Assembly: GCF_028993615.1 (NCBI RefSeq)
Contig: NZ_CP118632.1
Span: 3,906,001-3,970,000 of the forward strand
Source of the DNA: Herbaspirillum sp. WKF16
GTDB taxonomy: Bacteria > Pseudomonadota > Gammaproteobacteria > Burkholderiales > Burkholderiaceae_D
Length of the DNA: 64,000 nt
Direction of reading: 5' to 3'
Below are positions 26,349-36,355 of this stretch, piece after piece. Under the pieces are notes generated by a model that worked only from the letters and a program-made list of their open reading frames with translations, had not been told where the DNA came from and did no database searches. The stretch's first letter is position 1, and each line of letters begins with the position of its first letter. A program made the translations under genes and the position numbers.

Positions 26349-27296
26349 ATGACACTCACTGAATTGAAATACATCGTGGCCGTCGCCCGCGAAAAGCACT
26401 TCGGCCATGCGGCCGAGGCCTGTTTCGTGGCGCAGCCGACCTTGTCGGTCGCCATCAAGAAGCTGGAGGACGAGCTGGGGGTGGTGATCTTCGAGCGCGG
26501 CGGCACCGAGGTCTCGGTCACGCCGCTGGGCGCGCAGATCGTGGCCCAGGCCGAGCGCGTGCTGGAGCAGACCGCGGCCATCAAGGAAATCGCCAACCAG
26601 AACAAGGATCCGCTGTCGGGCCCGCTGCGCCTGGGCATCATCTACACCATCGGCCCCTACCTGCTGCCCTCGCTGGTCAAGACCATGATCGAGACCGTGC
26701 CGCAGATGCCGCTGATCCTGCAGGAAAACTTCACCACCCGCCTGATCGAGCTGCTGCGCCAGGGCGAGCTGGACGCGGCCATCATGGCCCTGCCCTTCCC
26801 CGAGCATGGCCTGAACGTGCTGCCGCTGTACGACGAGGAGTTCATGGTGGCCCTGCCGCGCCAGCACAAATGGGCCGATCGGCGCGACATCGACGCCCGC
26901 GAGCTCAAGAGCGAGACCATGCTGCTGCTGGGCAACGGCCACTGCTTCCGCGACCAGGTGCTGGAAGTCTGCCCGGAGATGTCGCGCTTCTCCACCAGCG
27001 GCGACGGCATCGCCCGCACCTTCGAGGGCTCCTCGCTGGAGACCATCCGTCACATGGTGTCCTCGGGCATCGGCGTGACCGTGCTGCCCAAGGCCTCGAT
27101 CGCCGACCCCGACACCCGCGACGGCATGGTGCGCTACGTGCCCTTCGTCAGCCCGGCGCCTTCGCGCCGCGTGGTGATCGCCTGGCGCAAGAGCTTCACC
27201 CGCCAGGCCGCGATCGACGCGGTGCAAAAGGCGGTGCTGTCCTGCAACCTGAACGGCGTGCAGATGCTCAGCGAAGCGGAGGCGGTAGCGGGCTGA
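26349..27296 (+). CDS. oxyR: OxyR, peroxide-sensing LysR-family regulator
   Basis: The 315-residue protein begins MTLTELKYIVAVAREKHFGH (HTH about 1-60) and contains GNGHCFRDQVLEVCPE. Its two Cys fall at residues 199 and 208, exactly the positions of the redox pair that forms a disulfide in E. coli OxyR, so it should be a functional H2O2 sensor. The 197-nt gap to the divergent ppk2 carries ATAG at 26302, 26309 and 26327 and CTAT at 26307. These do not match the standard 4-part OxyR site spacing, so no site is claimed. Confidence 0.95.
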   Translation: MTLTELKYIVAVAREKHFGHAAEACFVAQPTLSVAIKKLEDELGVVIFERGGTEVSVTPLGAQIVAQAERVLEQTAAIKEIANQNKDPLSGPLRLGIIYTIGPYLLPSLVKTMIETVPQMPLILQENFTTRLIELLRQGELDAAIMALPFPEHGLNVLPLYDEEFMVALPRQHKWADRRDIDARELKSETMLLLGNGHCFRDQVLEVCPEMSRFSTSGDGIARTFEGSSLETIRHMVSSGIGVTVLPKASIADPDTRDGMVRYVPFVSPAPSRRVVIAWRKSFTRQAAIDAVQKAVLSCNLNGVQMLSEAEAVAG

Positions 27297-27323
27297 ACTG
27301 CTTCCCCGCCCTTGCCGGAAAAG

Positions 27324-27352
27324 AAAAGGCCTCGCATCGCGAGGCCTTTTTT
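27324..27352. terminator. Bidirectional terminator between oxyR and ugpC
   Basis: AAAAGGCCTCGC-atc-GCGAGGCCTTTT forms a 12-bp stem with A and T runs on its two sides, between the convergent oxyR and ugpC genes. Confidence 0.92.
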
Positions 27353-27377
27353 CATGCGCGCCGGCCGGCTGCCGGCA

Positions 27378-28469
<1,092 letters not shown>

Positions 28470-28487
28470 ATCGGATCTTCTTCAGGT

Positions 28488-29339
28488 TTATTTTTCGGAA
28501 TCGACCAGGCCCTTGACGAACCATTTCTGCATCACCACCACGATCAACCCGGGCGGCAGCATGGCCAGCATCATGGTGGCCATGACCATGTTCCACTCGA
28601 CGGCCGAGTCGCCGCCCGAGATCAGGGTCTTGATGCCGATGCCGATCGGATACATCTCCTGCTGGGTGGCGATCATCAGCGGCCACAGGTACTGGTTCCA
28701 GCCGTAGATGAACATGATCACGAACAGCGCGATCACGTTGGTGCGCGAGAGCGGCCACAGCACGTCCTTAAGGAAGCGCAGCGGGCCTGCGCCGTCGATG
28801 CGCGCGGCCTCGGCCAGTTCATCGGGCACCGTCAGGAAGAACTGGCGGAACAGGAAGGTGGCGGTGGCCGAGGCGATCAGCGGCACGGTCAGGCCGGCGT
28901 AGCTGTTGAGCATGCCGAAGTCGGACACCACCTGGTAGGTCGGCGTGATGCGCACTTCCACCGGCAGCATCAGGGTGACGAAGATCATCCAGAAGAACAG
29001 GTTGCGGCCGGGGAAGCGGAAATACACGATGGCGAACGCCGAGAGCATGGAGATGGCGATCTTGCCGATGGCGATGACCAGCGCCGTCACCAGGCTGACC
29101 CACAGCATGTTGAGCACCGGCGGCGCGCTGACGTTGCCGGAGGCGCCCTTGAACAGCACCGTGCCGTAGTTGTTCAGGAACTCGCCGCCTGGGACGAGCG
29201 AGATCGGCGACATGGCCGACTGCTCCGCGGTCTGCGTGCTGGCGACGAAGGCGACGTACAGCGGGAACACCACCGCCAGCACGCCCAGGATCAGCACCAG
29301 GTGGCTGACCGCGTCGAGGATTGGTCGTCTTTCTATCAT
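28488..29339 (-). CDS. ugpE: UgpE, permease of the glycerol-3-phosphate ABC transporter
   Basis: The 283 residues have about six TM helices and the coupling EAA motif ELAEAARIDGAGPLRFLKDV. It starts MIERRPILDAVSHLVLILGV, and its ATG overlaps the stop of ugpA by 4 nt. The C-terminus VVVMQKWFVKGLVDSEK resembles the end of known UgpE proteins. Confidence 0.95.
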   Translation of the reverse strand: MIERRPILDAVSHLVLILGVLAVVFPLYVAFVASTQTAEQSAMSPISLVPGGEFLNNYGTVLFKGASGNVSAPPVLNMLWVSLVTALVIAIGKIAISMLSAFAIVYFRFPGRNLFFWMIFVTLMLPVEVRITPTYQVVSDFGMLNSYAGLTVPLIASATATFLFRQFFLTVPDELAEAARIDGAGPLRFLKDVLWPLSRTNVIALFVIMFIYGWNQYLWPLMIATQQEMYPIGIGIKTLISGGDSAVEWNMVMATMMLAMLPPGLIVVVMQKWFVKGLVDSEK

Positions 29340-30220
29340 GCGTATTGGACTTTCTTCTCAACGTATTTGAACTGCACCACGGTCAGCAGGATGACCACCG
29401 CCATCAGCACCACCGACTGCGCCGCGGCGCTGCCCAGGTCGCCGCCCTTGAAGCCGTCGGAGAACACCTTGTAGACCAGGATCTCGGTGTCCTTTCCGGG
29501 GCCGCCGTGGGTGGTGGCCTCGACGATGGCGAAGGTGTCGAAGAACGCGTAGACCACGTTGACGACCAGCAGGAAGAAGGTAGTCGGCGAGATCAGCGGG
29601 AACACGATGGTGAAGAAGCGCTTGACCGGGCCGGCGCCGTCGATGGCGGCCGCTTCGATCAGCGACTTGGGGATGGATTGCAGGCCGGCCAGGAAGAACA
29701 GGAAGTTGTAGCTGATCTGCTTCCAGATGGCGGCGATGACGATCAGGATCATCGCGTGGTTGCCGTTGACCATGTAATCCCAGCGGATGCCAAGCCAGGC
29801 CAGCACGTGCGAGAGCACGCCCAGCGAAGGGCTCAGCAGGAACATCCACAGCACGCCCACCACCACCGGCGACACCGCGTAGGGCCAGATCAGGAAGGTC
29901 TTGTAGATGGAGGCGCCGCGCGTGACGCGGTCGGCGAACACCGCCAGCAGCAGCGACAGCGTCATGCCGAAGAAGGCCACCAGCAGCGAGAACAGCGCGG
30001 TGGTGCGGAAGGACTCGAGGTAGGTCGGGTCGCCGAACAGCGCGGCGAAATTGTCCAACCAGACGAATTCGGAGTAGCCGCCGAAGGCATCCTGCAGCAG
30101 CACGGACTGGTACAGCGCCTGGATGGCGGGCCAGAAGAAGAACAGCAAAGTGATCAGGATCTGCGGTGCGACCAGCAGATACGGCAGCCACTTCGATTTG
30201 AATCGCGCGCGTTTTTCCAC
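29336..30220 (-). CDS. ugpA: UgpA, permease of the glycerol-3-phosphate ABC transporter
   Basis: The 294 residues begin MEKRARFKSKWLPYLLVAPQ and have six predicted TM helices and the EAA loop LIEAAAIDGAGPVKRFFTIV. It pairs with UgpE in the inner membrane. It is translationally coupled to ugpE and lies 132 nt downstream of ugpB. Confidence 0.95.
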   Translation of the reverse strand: MEKRARFKSKWLPYLLVAPQILITLLFFFWPAIQALYQSVLLQDAFGGYSEFVWLDNFAALFGDPTYLESFRTTALFSLLVAFFGMTLSLLLAVFADRVTRGASIYKTFLIWPYAVSPVVVGVLWMFLLSPSLGVLSHVLAWLGIRWDYMVNGNHAMILIVIAAIWKQISYNFLFFLAGLQSIPKSLIEAAAIDGAGPVKRFFTIVFPLISPTTFFLLVVNVVYAFFDTFAIVEATTHGGPGKDTEILVYKVFSDGFKGGDLGSAAAQSVVLMAVVILLTVVQFKYVEKKVQYA

Positions 30221-30310
30221 GTTCGTTCAGGTCACAAAATGAGGTTCAGGAAAACGAAATCCGGCGGCATGTCCCATCCACTGGAGACGATGCCGCCGGG
30301 AACGCATGCC

Positions 30311-30330
30311 GCCTGCCCGCGCGAGCAGGC
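30311..30330 (-). other. Intercistronic hairpin between ugpB and ugpA
   Basis: The arms GCCTGC and GCAGGC (30311-30316, 30325-30330) sit 22 nt after the ugpB stop and have no T run. By position this is probably an mRNA-stabilising hairpin giving excess binding protein over permease. Confidence 0.5.
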
Positions 30331-30352
30331 AGAGGCAAGGCCGCTACGGATG

Positions 30353-31663
30353 TTACTGGTTGCCCTTGTTGGCTTTCTCGAAGCGCACCAGCAGTTCGTC
30401 GCCGCGCTTGACGGCCGAATCCAGCGCATCCTTCGGGGTCTTCTTGCCGGTCCAGACGTTTTCCAGTTCCTCGTCGAACACGGTGCGGACCTGGGCGTAG
30501 TTGCCCAGGCGCAGGCCGCGCGACTTCTCGGTGGTCTTGACGATCATCTGCTTGACCGCGACGTCGGTGCCCGGGTTGCGGTCATAGAAGCCGGCCTGCT
30601 TGGTCAGCTCGTAGGCGGCCTTGGTGACCGGCAGGTAGCCGGTGTCCTGGTGCCACTTGGCGGCCACTTCCGGCTTGGACAGGTAGGTGAAGAACTTGGC
30701 CACGCCCTTGTAGTCGTCGGCCTTCTTGCCGTTCATCACCCACAGCGAGGCGCCGCCGATGACGGTGTTCTGCGGCGCGCCCTGCACGTCGTTGTAGTAC
30801 GGCAGCATGGCCACGCCGAACTTGAACTTGGCGTTCTTGCGGATATCGGCGTAGGCCGAGGAGGAACCGGTGATGATGGCGCACTCGCCGGCGTTGAACT
30901 TGGCGTTGGCTTCATCCTTGCGGCCGGCGTAGGTGAAGTAGCCCTGCTTGGCCCAGTTCGCCAGGTTTTCGATGTGGCGAACGTGCAGAGGGCTGTTCAG
31001 TTTCAGGCGCGCGTCGAGGCCGCCGAAGCCGTTGTTCTTGGAGGCCAGCTCGACGTTGTGCCAGGTTGAAAACGATTCCAAATGCACCCACGATTGCCAG
31101 GTGGTGGTGTATGCACAGGAGGCGCCGCTGGCCTTGATCTTGGCGGCCATGCCGACGAACTCCTGCCAGGTGACGGGCGGCTTCTCAGGATCCAGGCCGG
31201 CCTTGGCGAACATGTCCTTGTTGTAGAACATGATGGTGGTGGAGCTGTTGAACGGGAAGGACATCATGCCCTTGGCGGTCGAGTAGTAACCCGCGACGGC
31301 CGGCACGTAGGCGTTCTGGTCGAACTTCTCGCCTGCCTGGTGCATCACCTCATAGACCGGCTTGACCGCGCCCTTGGCGTAGATCATGGTGGCGGTGCCG
31401 ACTTCGAACACCTGCAGGATGTCGGGAGCGTTGCCGGCGCGGTAGGCGGCGATGGCGGCGGCCATCGACTCGTCGTAGGTGCCCTTGTAGACCGGCACGA
31501 CCTTGAAGTCGGACTGGCTCTTGTTGAAGTCGTCGGCGAGGGCATTGACGCGTTCGCCGAGGGCGCCGGTCATCGAATGCCACCAGGAAATCTCGGTTGC
31601 GGCGAAGGCGGTGGAAGAGATCGTCGCCAGCATGCCGGTCGCGATCATTGTTTTAAAGTTCAT
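30353..31663 (-). CDS. ugpB: UgpB, periplasmic glycerol-3-phosphate binding protein
   Basis: The 436 residues begin MNFKTMIATGMLATISSTAF with a signal peptide cleaved near AFA-ATEISWWHSMTG. The mature part shows UgpB-type sequence (ALGERVNALADDFNKSQSDF; FPFNSSTTIMFYNKDMFAKA). The start at 31663 follows AGAGGTCC; a 13-codon extension upstream is not needed. It opens the ugpBAEC operon. No ugpQ phosphodiesterase gene is adjacent. Confidence 0.94.
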   Translation of the reverse strand: MNFKTMIATGMLATISSTAFAATEISWWHSMTGALGERVNALADDFNKSQSDFKVVPVYKGTYDESMAAAIAAYRAGNAPDILQVFEVGTATMIYAKGAVKPVYEVMHQAGEKFDQNAYVPAVAGYYSTAKGMMSFPFNSSTTIMFYNKDMFAKAGLDPEKPPVTWQEFVGMAAKIKASGASCAYTTTWQSWVHLESFSTWHNVELASKNNGFGGLDARLKLNSPLHVRHIENLANWAKQGYFTYAGRKDEANAKFNAGECAIITGSSSAYADIRKNAKFKFGVAMLPYYNDVQGAPQNTVIGGASLWVMNGKKADDYKGVAKFFTYLSKPEVAAKWHQDTGYLPVTKAAYELTKQAGFYDRNPGTDVAVKQMIVKTTEKSRGLRLGNYAQVRTVFDEELENVWTGKKTPKDALDSAVKRGDELLVRFEKANKGNQ

Positions 31664-31937
31664 CGGAGGACCTCTAGGGAAAAGGGGTTTTGATGCTATC
31701 AACGCTCCATGACAGCCGCGTTACATTAGCCGCACTCGCGTTGCAGCGCAAAGAAAAAAGATGCGGCTGTGCAGCAGATAATTATCAAAATAATATTTCG
31801 CTACGTACTTTCCCTTAGCGCGGCTCGCGATCTGTCAGGCGCCTGTCAGGCGCGCCCCGTGCGGCGGGAAGCGAACGTCGACGCGGGGACGACGCGGCGG
31901 CCGATTATAATGCCGACTTTCGTTTCACGGACTCCGC
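31664..31937. promoter_or_regulatory. ugpB/ubiA divergent promoter region with PHO-box-like direct repeat
   Basis: CTGTCAG occurs twice, at 31832-31838 and 31843-31849. The 7-4-7 spacing is the same as the E. coli PHO box, whose repeats are CTGTCAT. ugp operons are PhoB-regulated in other bacteria. However, the repeat is oriented toward ubiA rather than ugpB and its last base differs, so the link to PhoB is tentative. An AT-rich segment at 31770-31800 is a likely promoter area. Confidence 0.35.
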
Positions 31938-32792
31938 ATGAACCGGCTCAAGCTCTACGCGCTCCTGGTGCGCGCACACAAACCCATCGGCATCCTGCTC
32001 TTGCTCTGGCCCACGCTGATCGCGCTGTGGCTGGCCTCGGACGGACGGCCAGACTGGGGCGTTGCGGCCATCTACGTGCTGGGCACGGTGCTGATGCGCT
32101 CGGCCGGCTGCGCCATCAACGACTATGCCGACCGCGACTTCGACCTGCACGTCCAGCGCACCGAACAGCGGCCGCTGACCTCGGGCAAGATCAAGTCGTG
32201 GGAGGCGCTGATGGTGGCCGGCGTGCTGGCGCTGCTGTCCTTCCTGCTGATCCTGCCGTTCAATGCGCTGACCAAGCAATTGTCGGTGGCGGCGCTGCTC
32301 ATCGCCGCCAGCTACCCCTACTTCAAGCGCTTCTTCGCCATCCCGCAGGCCTATCTCGGCATCGCCTTCGGCTTCGGCATCCCGATGGGATTCGCCACCG
32401 TCACCGGCGCGGTGCCGCCGGCGGCCTGGGTGCTGCTGGTGGCCAACGTGTTCTGGGCGGTCGCCTACGACACCGAGTACGCCATGGTCGACCGCGAGGA
32501 CGACCTCAAGATCGGCATCAAGACCTCGGCCATCACCTTCGGCCGCCACGACGTGCTGGCCATCATGCTGTGCTACGCGGCGGCGCTGGCGCTGATCTGG
32601 GCGGTCGGGCTGCAATACGGACTGGGCCTGTGGTTCTCGGCCGGCATGCTGGTGGCCTGCGGCTTCGCCGCGTATCACTACACGCTGATCCGCGAGCGCG
32701 ACCGCATGCGCTGCTTTGCTGCCTTCAACAACAACAACTGGCTGGGCGCGGCGATCTTCGCCGGCGTCGCGCTGGATTACCTGCTGCGCTGA
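31938..32792 (+). CDS. ubiA: UbiA, 4-hydroxybenzoate polyprenyltransferase
   Basis: The 284 residues form a multi-TM protein with both prenyl-diphosphate motifs: NDYADRDFD at residues 61-69 and [12 protein letters not shown] near 175-187. It begins [20 protein letters not shown]. It attaches the polyprenyl tail to 4-hydroxybenzoate in ubiquinone synthesis at the inner membrane. It is followed 48 nt later by tpm; the two may be co-transcribed. Confidence 0.97.
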   Translation: MNRLKLYALLVRAHKPIGILLLLWPTLIALWLASDGRPDWGVAAIYVLGTVLMRSAGCAINDYADRDFDLHVQRTEQRPLTSGKIKSWEALMVAGVLALLSFLLILPFNALTKQLSVAALLIAASYPYFKRFFAIPQAYLGIAFGFGIPMGFATVTGAVPPAAWVLLVANVFWAVAYDTEYAMVDREDDLKIGIKTSAITFGRHDVLAIMLCYAAALALIWAVGLQYGLGLWFSAGMLVACGFAAYHYTLIRERDRMRCFAAFNNNNWLGAAIFAGVALDYLLR

Positions 32793-32840
32793 AGCCGCGC
32801 AGGCCGGGCCGAAACATCGACAAGACCACGAGGAGACGAG

Positions 32841-33500
32841 ATGGAAGCTGAATTCTGGCTGGAACGCTGGCGCGAGGGTCGCACCCATTTTCACCAGTCG
32901 CGCGTGACGCCGCTGCTGCAGAAGTACTGGCCGCAGCTGGCGCTGCCGGCCGGCAGCCTGGTGCTGGCGCCGCTGTGCGGCAAGTCGCTGGACATGCTGT
33001 GGCTGGCCGAACAAGGCCATCGGGTGCTGGGCGTGGAGCTGTCGCAGCTGGCGGTGGAACAGTTCTTCGCCGAGAACGGCCTGCAGGCGCAGGTGCATGA
33101 ATCGGCGCAGGGCCGGCACTTCGTCGCCGGCGCCATCGAGATCATCTGCGGCGACATCTTCGCGCTGGCCGACGAGACGCTGGCCGCCTGCGCCGGCGCC
33201 TACGACCGGGCGGCGCTGATCGCGCTGCCGCCGGAGATGCGCCCGCGCTATGCCGAACAGGTCTACGGCCGCTTGCCGGCCGGCGCGCAAAGCCTGCTGA
33301 TCACGCTGGAATACGCGCAGCAACGCATGGACGGGCCGCCGTTCTCGGTGATGGAAGATGAGGTCTTGCGGCTCTACGCGCCGCACACGCAAGCCGAGGC
33401 GATCGATCGCCGCGATATCCTGGACAAGGAACCAAAATTCAAGGAGCGCGGACTGGAGAGGCTGGATTCGGTGACTTACCGGCTGCGACGCGGGGCGTGA
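32841..33500 (+). CDS. tpm: Thiopurine S-methyltransferase family protein
   Basis: The 219 residues are typical of bacterial Tpm: [20 protein letters not shown], then SAM-binding [20 protein letters not shown] and [15 protein letters not shown], with [20 protein letters not shown] later. The family transfers methyl from S-adenosylmethionine to thiols and, in bacteria, also acts on selenium or tellurium oxyanions. An AGGAG ribosome site precedes it. Confidence 0.94.
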   Translation: MEAEFWLERWREGRTHFHQSRVTPLLQKYWPQLALPAGSLVLAPLCGKSLDMLWLAEQGHRVLGVELSQLAVEQFFAENGLQAQVHESAQGRHFVAGAIEIICGDIFALADETLAACAGAYDRAALIALPPEMRPRYAEQVYGRLPAGAQSLLITLEYAQQRMDGPPFSVMEDEVLRLYAPHTQAEAIDRRDILDKEPKFKERGLERLDSVTYRLRRGA

Positions 33501-33551
33501 ACATCGTCGGTTCTTGATAAGCCGCTGTCGCGGCATGACGGACGCCGCTGG

Positions 33552-33662
33552 GTCCCTGCTTTCGCAGGGACGACGCAGACAGTGGAATCACCTTCGGCGG
33601 TCGGATTTCCCTCCACCGCCCGAGACATCCCTGCTGCTTGTCGTTCCTGCGAAAGCAGGAAC
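33552..33662. repeat. Pair of REP-like palindromes downstream of tpm
   Basis: Hairpins at 33552-33571 (GTCCCTGC-TTTC-GCAGGGAC) and 33643-33662 (GTTCCTGC-GAAA-GCAGGAAC) lie in opposite orientations between the convergent tpm and 33686 genes. Confidence 0.85.
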
Positions 33663-33685
33663 CCAGCGGCGTTAAACAGCCATCC

Positions 33686-33913
33686 TCAAACCTCGGCCGT
33701 AGTCCTCACCACCGTCACCCGGCTGATCACGAACTCCCCCTCCACCACCACGCGGAACGGCACGCCCATGACGTTGAATCCGGGGCCGCCGTCGTCGTCC
33801 CACACCTGGGCCAGCGCGTCGAATTCGCGCGGGCTCAGCTGCAGCATCTGGGCGCTGATGACGAAGGTCGCGCCGGCCTTCTGCTTCCTGACGATATCTT
33901 CCAGTTTGGCCAT
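33686..33913 (-). CDS. Small hypothetical protein, 75 residues
   Basis: The sequence starts MAKLEDIVRKQKAGATFVIS and continues with SPREFDALAQVWDDDGGPGF, ending VRTTAEV. It has no TM helix or signal peptide. An AAGGAA ribosome site precedes the ATG, and it lies 17 nt after the NlpD-like gene on the same strand, so it is probably the last gene of the yggS-proC operon. I do not recognise the family. Confidence 0.65.
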   Translation of the reverse strand: MAKLEDIVRKQKAGATFVISAQMLQLSPREFDALAQVWDDDGGPGFNVMGVPFRVVVEGEFVISRVTVVRTTAEV

Positions 33914-33930
33914 GGCCTGTTCCTTTGCGT

Positions 33931-34683
33931 TCAGCGCGGCGGCAGCACTGCCATCACGTTGACCGGCTTGCCGTTGCGGCGGATTTCAAAATACAGCTTG
34001 ACCCGGTTGGTGTCGCTGTTGCCCATGGTGGCGATCTGCTGGCCGCGCGCGATGCTCTGGCCTTCCTTGACCGTGATGGTGTTGTTGTGGGCGTAGACCG
34101 ACAACAGGGTCGGCGTGTGCTTGATGATCACCATGTTGCCGTAGCCGCGGATGCCGTGGCCGGCGTAGGTCACGCGGCCGCCGGCGGCCGCCACCACGCT
34201 CTGGCCTTCGCTGCCGCTGATGTCGATGCCCTTCTTGTAGCTGTCGCCGCTGGGCGCGGACTTGCCGGCGGTGGGCCACATCCAGTCCAGCTTGGCGTCG
34301 GCCGCGCTGGGCGCGTCATCGTCGTCCTGGCTCTTGCCGGCGGGCTTGGCCGCCGGCTTGGCGGGCGTCGCCCGGCGCGCCGGAGCGGCAGCGGCGGGAC
34401 GGCTGGCCTGGCCGGCGCCGGTGCGCGCCACCACGCCGGCCGGCGGGCGCACCAGGATGCGCTGGCCGACTTCCAGGTCATTCGGGTTGCGCAGCTTGTT
34501 CCAGGCCGAGAGGTTGGACGGGCTCTGGTCGAAATCGCGGCCGATGCTGTAGAGCGTGTCGCCGCGCCGGACCGTGTAATAACCGTCGCCGTCGGCGGTG
34601 GAGGCGCAGCCGGCCAGGACCAGCAGCGCGGCCAACGGCGCGGCGACGGTAATGCGGGTGAGTCTGCGGGAAAGTCTGAGCAT
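33931..34683 (-). CDS. NlpD-like lipoprotein with LysM and degenerate M23 (LytM) domain
   Basis: The 250 residues begin with a lipoprotein signal (lipobox LLVLAGC, lipidated Cys about 26). A LysM domain follows (about 35-80; YYTVRRGDTLYSIGRDF), then a Pro/Ala-rich linker and a LytM domain (about 135-250). The LytM segment reads KKGIDISGSEGQSVVAAAGG and YFEIRRNGKPVNVM. The zinc ligand His of HxxxD is Lys, and the His of HFEIR is Tyr. It should therefore not be a peptidase; like E. coli NlpD it probably activates a cell-wall amidase. Its ATG overlaps the proC stop by one base (TGATG). Confidence 0.88.
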   Translation of the reverse strand: MLRLSRRLTRITVAAPLAALLVLAGCASTADGDGYYTVRRGDTLYSIGRDFDQSPSNLSAWNKLRNPNDLEVGQRILVRPPAGVVARTGAGQASRPAAAAPARRATPAKPAAKPAGKSQDDDDAPSAADAKLDWMWPTAGKSAPSGDSYKKGIDISGSEGQSVVAAAGGRVTYAGHGIRGYGNMVIIKHTPTLLSVYAHNNTITVKEGQSIARGQQIATMGNSDTNRVKLYFEIRRNGKPVNVMAVLPPR

Positions 34684-35495
34684 CAGGCCTTGCCGAATTC
34701 GTCGCCCAGCTCCTTGCTGCGGGCGGCGGCGGCCTTGAGCGCCGTGACGATGGACTCCTTGACGCCGGCGCGCTCCATGCTGGTCAGCGCCGCGTAGGTG
34801 GTGCCGCCCTTGGAGGTGACGCGCTCGCGCAGCGTGGCCACCGGCTCCTCGGAACGGCGCGCCAGTTCGGTGGCGCCTTCGAAGGTGGCCTTGGCCAGCT
34901 GCATGCCGTCGGCCGGCGACAGGCCGAGTTCGACGGCCGCCTTTTCCATCGCTTCGAGGAAGTAGAAGACGTAGGCCGGGCCGCTGCCGGAGATCGCGGT
35001 CACCGCGTCGAGCTGGTCTTCGCCGGCCACCCACAGCGTCTCGCCGGTGGCCTTGAGGATGGAGTCGGCCTGGGCGCGCTGCAGCGTCGAGACCTGCGCG
35101 CCGGCGGCCACGCCGGTGATGCCGCGGCCGATCAGGGCCGGCGTGTTGGGCATGGCGCGCACCACGGCCTGGTGGCCGTCGAGCCAGCGCGAGATGTCGG
35201 CGATGCGGATCCCGGCGGCGATGCTCAGCACCAGTTGGGCGCCGATGAAGGGCTTGAGCAGCGCCGCCACTTCCGGCAACTGCTGCGGCTTGACCGCCAG
35301 CAGCACCACGTCGGCCGAGGCTACCGCGCCATCAATGGCGGTGGCAGTGCTGACGCCGAACTTGTCCTTGAGCGACTGCAGCGCGCCGGCATTGAGGTCG
35401 ACCACGTGGATGTCCTGCGGCGAGGCGACCTTGCCGGCCAGTCCGCCGATCATGGCGGTGGCCATGTTGCCGCCGCCGATAAACGCTATCTTCAC
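34683..35495 (-). CDS. proC: ProC, pyrroline-5-carboxylate reductase
   Basis: The 270 residues start at a GTG (35495) behind AAGGAG: MKIAFIGGGNMATAMIGGLA is the NAD(P)-binding Rossmann start. The C-terminal region has ISGSGPAYVFYFLEAMEKAA and TSKGGTTYAALTSMERAGVK, the ProC signatures. It makes proline from pyrroline-5-carboxylate. It lies 84 nt downstream of yggS, a conserved neighbour, and is translationally coupled to the NlpD-like gene. Confidence 0.97.
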   Translation of the reverse strand: MKIAFIGGGNMATAMIGGLAGKVASPQDIHVVDLNAGALQSLKDKFGVSTATAIDGAVASADVVLLAVKPQQLPEVAALLKPFIGAQLVLSIAAGIRIADISRWLDGHQAVVRAMPNTPALIGRGITGVAAGAQVSTLQRAQADSILKATGETLWVAGEDQLDAVTAISGSGPAYVFYFLEAMEKAAVELGLSPADGMQLAKATFEGATELARRSEEPVATLRERVTSKGGTTYAALTSMERAGVKESIVTALKAAAARSKELGDEFGKA

Positions 35496-35579
35496 TTACG
35501 CTCCTTGTTCCCGTGTCGCTGACACTGTGTGTGTGTTCGTTAAAGTGGACGGCCCATGCCGCCCGGTTGGCGCCGGCCG

Positions 35580-36281
35580 CTAGGCGGCGCCGCGCGCGCC
35601 GAAGATGGCGCTGCCGATGCGCACGATGGTGGCCCCTTCGGCCACCGCCGCCTCCAGGTCGGAGGACATGCCCATGGACAGCGTATCGAGCGCCAGGCCG
35701 TCGGCGCGCAGCGCCTGGTAAAGCGTATGCACTGCGGCGAAGGCGGCATGCTGGCGCGCGACGTCGTCGGTCGGCTCCGGGATCGCCATCAGGCCGCGCA
35801 GCCGGATGTTGGGCAGCTGCGCCACCTGCGCGGCGACCTGCGGCAGCTCCTGCGGCGACAGCCCGCTCTTGCTGGCCTCGCCGCTGATGTTCACCTGCAG
35901 ACAGATGTTGAGCGGCCCCAGTTCCGGCGGCCGCTGTTCCGACAGGCGGCGGGCGATCTTCTCCCGCTCCACCGAATGCACCCAGTCGAAGTGCTCGGCG
36001 ACGGGCCGCGTCTTGTTGCTCTGGAGGGGGCCGATGAAGTGCCACTGCAAGCGCTCGTCCGGCGCCAGCGCCTTCATCGCCCCGATCTTCTCCAGCGCTT
36101 CCTGCAAATAGTTTTCACCGAAGGCCTGCTGCCCCGCCAGCACCGCCTCCCGCACCGCCTCGGCGCCGAAGGTCTTGGAGACGGCCAGCAACTGTATCGA
36201 CGACGGCGCGCGCCCCGCGCGTTCGGCGCCGGCGGCGATCTGGTGTTGCACGTATTGCAAGTTTTTGGCGATTGACGACAT
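35580..36281 (-). CDS. yggS: YggS/PLPBP-family pyridoxal-phosphate homeostasis protein
   Basis: The 233 residues start MSSIAKNLQYVQHQIAAGAE at 36281. The PLP-binding Lys is in IQLLAVSKTF, and GENYLQEALEKIGAM, WHFIGPLQSNKTR and SMGMSSDLEAAVAEGATIVR are all typical. Family members have no enzymatic activity but control PLP and amino-acid pools. Next to proC and divergent from pilT, an arrangement also known in Pseudomonas. Confidence 0.96.
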   Translation of the reverse strand: MSSIAKNLQYVQHQIAAGAERAGRAPSSIQLLAVSKTFGAEAVREAVLAGQQAFGENYLQEALEKIGAMKALAPDERLQWHFIGPLQSNKTRPVAEHFDWVHSVEREKIARRLSEQRPPELGPLNICLQVNISGEASKSGLSPQELPQVAAQVAQLPNIRLRGLMAIPEPTDDVARQHAAFAAVHTLYQALRADGLALDTLSMGMSSDLEAAVAEGATIVRIGSAIFGARGAA

Positions 36282-36355
36282 AATCCGGGGCCGGGAGGGG
36301 CTCGGCTGCGGGGAACATAAACAGATACTCGGTGCTTTCCTCGCAAGGATTATAA

